From positions 1 through 7,172 of the forward strand of contig VGKX01000049.1 in NCBI GenBank assembly GCA_016866895.1: a DNA stretch of 7,172 bases, in the 5' to 3' direction. Source of the DNA: Candidatus Parvarchaeota archaeon. GTDB lineage: Archaea; Micrarchaeota; Micrarchaeia; Anstonellales; VGKX01. The notes beneath the pieces were generated by a model. It had not been told where the DNA came from and searched no databases. It saw nothing but the letters and a program-made list of their open reading frames with translations. Position numbers and translations under genes: made by a program. How positions within the stretch are numbered: position 1 is the first letter of the stretch; the number at the start of each line of letters is the position of its first letter. Of the stretch, positions 5,874-7,172 are shown in pieces.

Positions 5874-5883
5874 CTTCTTAAAC
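5874..5883 (+). promoter_or_regulatory. Weak TATA-like element for the helicase gene
   Basis: CTTCTTAAAC is centred about 27 nt before the ATG at 5906, the spacing of a leaderless archaeal promoter. The ATG has no SD upstream, which agrees. The match to consensus is poor. A much better box (AAATATATAAAA, 5711-5722) lies about 190 nt upstream of the ATG and would imply a leader of about 160 nt. Confidence 0.35.
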
Positions 5884-5905
5884 CCAAATCAGCAAAATTG
5901 CTTTT

Positions 5906-7172
5906 ATGGAAAAGCAGCAGGAAAGCATCGGCACAGGGCAGCAACAAGCCCATGCCCAGTTCCCAATTCTCAAGAACAAATCACTTGTGCCGCGCCAGTA
6001 CCAGGTTGAAATATGCAGGTCAATCATTGAGAAGGGAAGCACGCTTGTTGTTCTTCCAACCGGCCTTGGCAAAACCCTCATTGCCTTTCTTGCAATGGGT
6101 CACTTTTTGCAAGAGGGGAAATGCGTGTTTCTTGCGCCAACCAAACCACTTGTCCAGCAACATTACAGGCGGATTCTTGAGGACTTGGATGTTGGTGGAG
6201 AGGACGTGGCACTTGTTTCAGGCGAAATAAAGCCAGAGCAAAGAGCGGACTTATGGAAGAGGAAAATTGCGGTATGCACCCCCCAAACACTCAAAAACGA
6301 CGTGGAGGCTGGAAGGGCCGTTTTTGACTATGCATTTTGCGTTTTTGACGAGGCTCACCGCACGACTGGCTTGTATGCATATACCCACCTTGCAAAGCTT
6401 GCGGTGCAGCAAGGCACTGTTGTGCTTGCAATGACTGCCTCACCAGGCTCAAACATGAAAAAAATCGCGCCTCTTGTTGAAGCATTGGGGATAAAAAACG
6501 TCCAAATAAGAACAGATGAAGACGAGTCAGTTGCAAAGTACGTCCAGAAAGTGCAGATAAACTATGTGCCGGTTGAGCTGGACTCTAGGCTTTGGCAAAT
6601 TCGCCAGTCGCTTGAAAAAATCATACAGCAGCACTTTGACACCCTGTGCTCTATGGGCTTTGTTGGAAAGTTCAAGTCAAAAAAAGGGCTTTTGGAGCTT
6701 CGCGACAGGATAATAAGAAGCACCTCGCACATGCGTTATTCGGCCCTCTCGTATTTCACGACGCTTTTCAACCTAGTTCATGCGCAGGAGCTTTTTGAGA
6801 CACAGGGGGTCGCCACCTTCCTCTCATACATTGAAAAGCTCAAGTCAAGGCAGCAGACAAAAGGAATAGAACGGATACTCAAGGACTCAAGAATCAAGGC
6901 AATAGTCCAGTCCTTGGAGACGGGAGGCGAGCACCCAAAGCTTGCAAAGCTTGTGGAGCTTTTGGAGAATGTCAGGGGGCAAAAGACAATCGTATTTGTC
7001 CAGTACAGGGCCCAGATTTCAACAATAGTGGCAAAACTTTGCTCACTTGGCTTCAAGGCCCAGCGCTTTGTCGGCAAAAAAGAGGGAGTCACGCAGGCAA
7101 TCCAAAGGCAGACAATGGAAAAGTTCCGTTCCGGGGAATTTGACATACTTGTGGCAAGCTCAATTGGCGAGG
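5906..7172 (+). CDS. hef: Hef/FANCM-type DEAH helicase, 5' part (open at right edge)
   Basis: The frame runs 422 codons from the ATG at 5906 without a stop and leaves the window. It is a superfamily 2 helicase: VPRQYQVEI (28-36), Walker A PTGLGKT (51-57), motif Ia LAPTKPLVQQH (77-87), Ib CTPQTLKND (124-132), DEAH (148-151) with H-R-T following, motif III TASPG (177-181), motif IV TIVFVQYRAQ (361-370), and the beginning of motif V, FDILVASSIGE (412-422). The region between III and IV (about 205-345) is the helical insert typical of Hef and FANCM. Known members unwind or remodel forked and branched DNA at stalled replication forks; euryarchaeal Hef adds a C-terminal XPF-type nuclease and HhH domain, which would lie beyond this window, so a helicase-only protein cannot be excluded. 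An in-frame stop at 5879-5881 bounds the frame and ATG 5906 is the first ATG. No SD is present, so it is probably leaderless. Confidence 0.95.
   Translation, partial: MEKQQESIGTGQQQAHAQFPILKNKSLVPRQYQVEICRSIIEKGSTLVVLPTGLGKTLIAFLAMGHFLQEGKCVFLAPTKPLVQQHYRRILEDLDVGGEDVALVSGEIKPEQRADLWKRKIAVCTPQTLKNDVEAGRAVFDYAFCVFDEAHRTTGLYAYTHLAKLAVQQGTVVLAMTASPGSNMKKIAPLVEALGIKNVQIRTDEDESVAKYVQKVQINYVPVELDSRLWQIRQSLEKIIQQHFDTLCSMGFVGKFKSKKGLLELRDRIIRSTSHMRYSALSYFTTLFNLVHAQELFETQGVATFLSYIEKLKSRQQTKGIERILKDSRIKAIVQSLETGGEHPKLAKLVELLENVRGQKTIVFVQYRAQISTIVAKLCSLGFKAQRFVGKKEGVTQAIQRQTMEKFRSGEFDILVASSIGE

Noticed and set aside
5799..6230. Plus-strand open frame of 143 codons overlapping the helicase start
   Set aside because: It is a different frame over the helicase N-terminus, which carries clear motifs. 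Its product is Ser/Lys-rich and unpatterned.
6778..7146. Minus-strand open frame of 122 codons inside the helicase
   Set aside because: It is antisense to a region encoding motifs IV and V, and the product looks like a reverse-complement shadow rich in Ser, Cys and Trp.

Overview
The window looks archaeal, most likely a small-genome (DPANN-like) or euryarchaeal lineage. Three things point there. The protein starting at 5906 reads as the N-terminal part of a Hef/FANCM-type DEAH helicase, an archaeal/eukaryotic family. Most genes are preceded by A/T-rich TATA boxes of archaeal type about 25-27 nt before a plausible transcription start. Gene starts are a mix of Shine-Dalgarno (SD)-led and apparently leaderless ones. 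The lineage is an inference; no rRNA or other marker is present.

Layout, left to right. Positions 1-10 hold the first codons of a minus-strand gene that runs off the left edge, with a strong SD. It follows a 151-aa helical, MIT/TPR-like protein (33-488) and a helical protein (529-1218, start revised here); these three are probably one minus-strand operon. A divergent plus-strand gene (1408-1809) encodes a small four-helix membrane protein. It converges on purM (1839-2954, minus), AIR synthetase of de novo purine synthesis. Upstream of purM lie three more minus-strand genes for alpha-helical, TPR-like proteins (2994-3614, 3720-4841, 5069-5653), each with its own TATA box and SD. The 252-bp gap 5654-5905 is a divergent promoter region, and the helicase gene (5906-7172, plus) runs off the right edge.

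The unusual part is the set of five soluble, mostly helical proteins of unknown function packed around two housekeeping genes. At least two of them (3720-4841 and 5069-5653) share a recognisable two-repeat TPR-like module, so this looks like a lineage-specific family expansion with scaffold or adaptor character rather than an enzymatic pathway. No direct functional tie between these proteins, purM and the helicase can be read from the sequence. No tRNA, rRNA, CRISPR array, transposase or integrase was seen.
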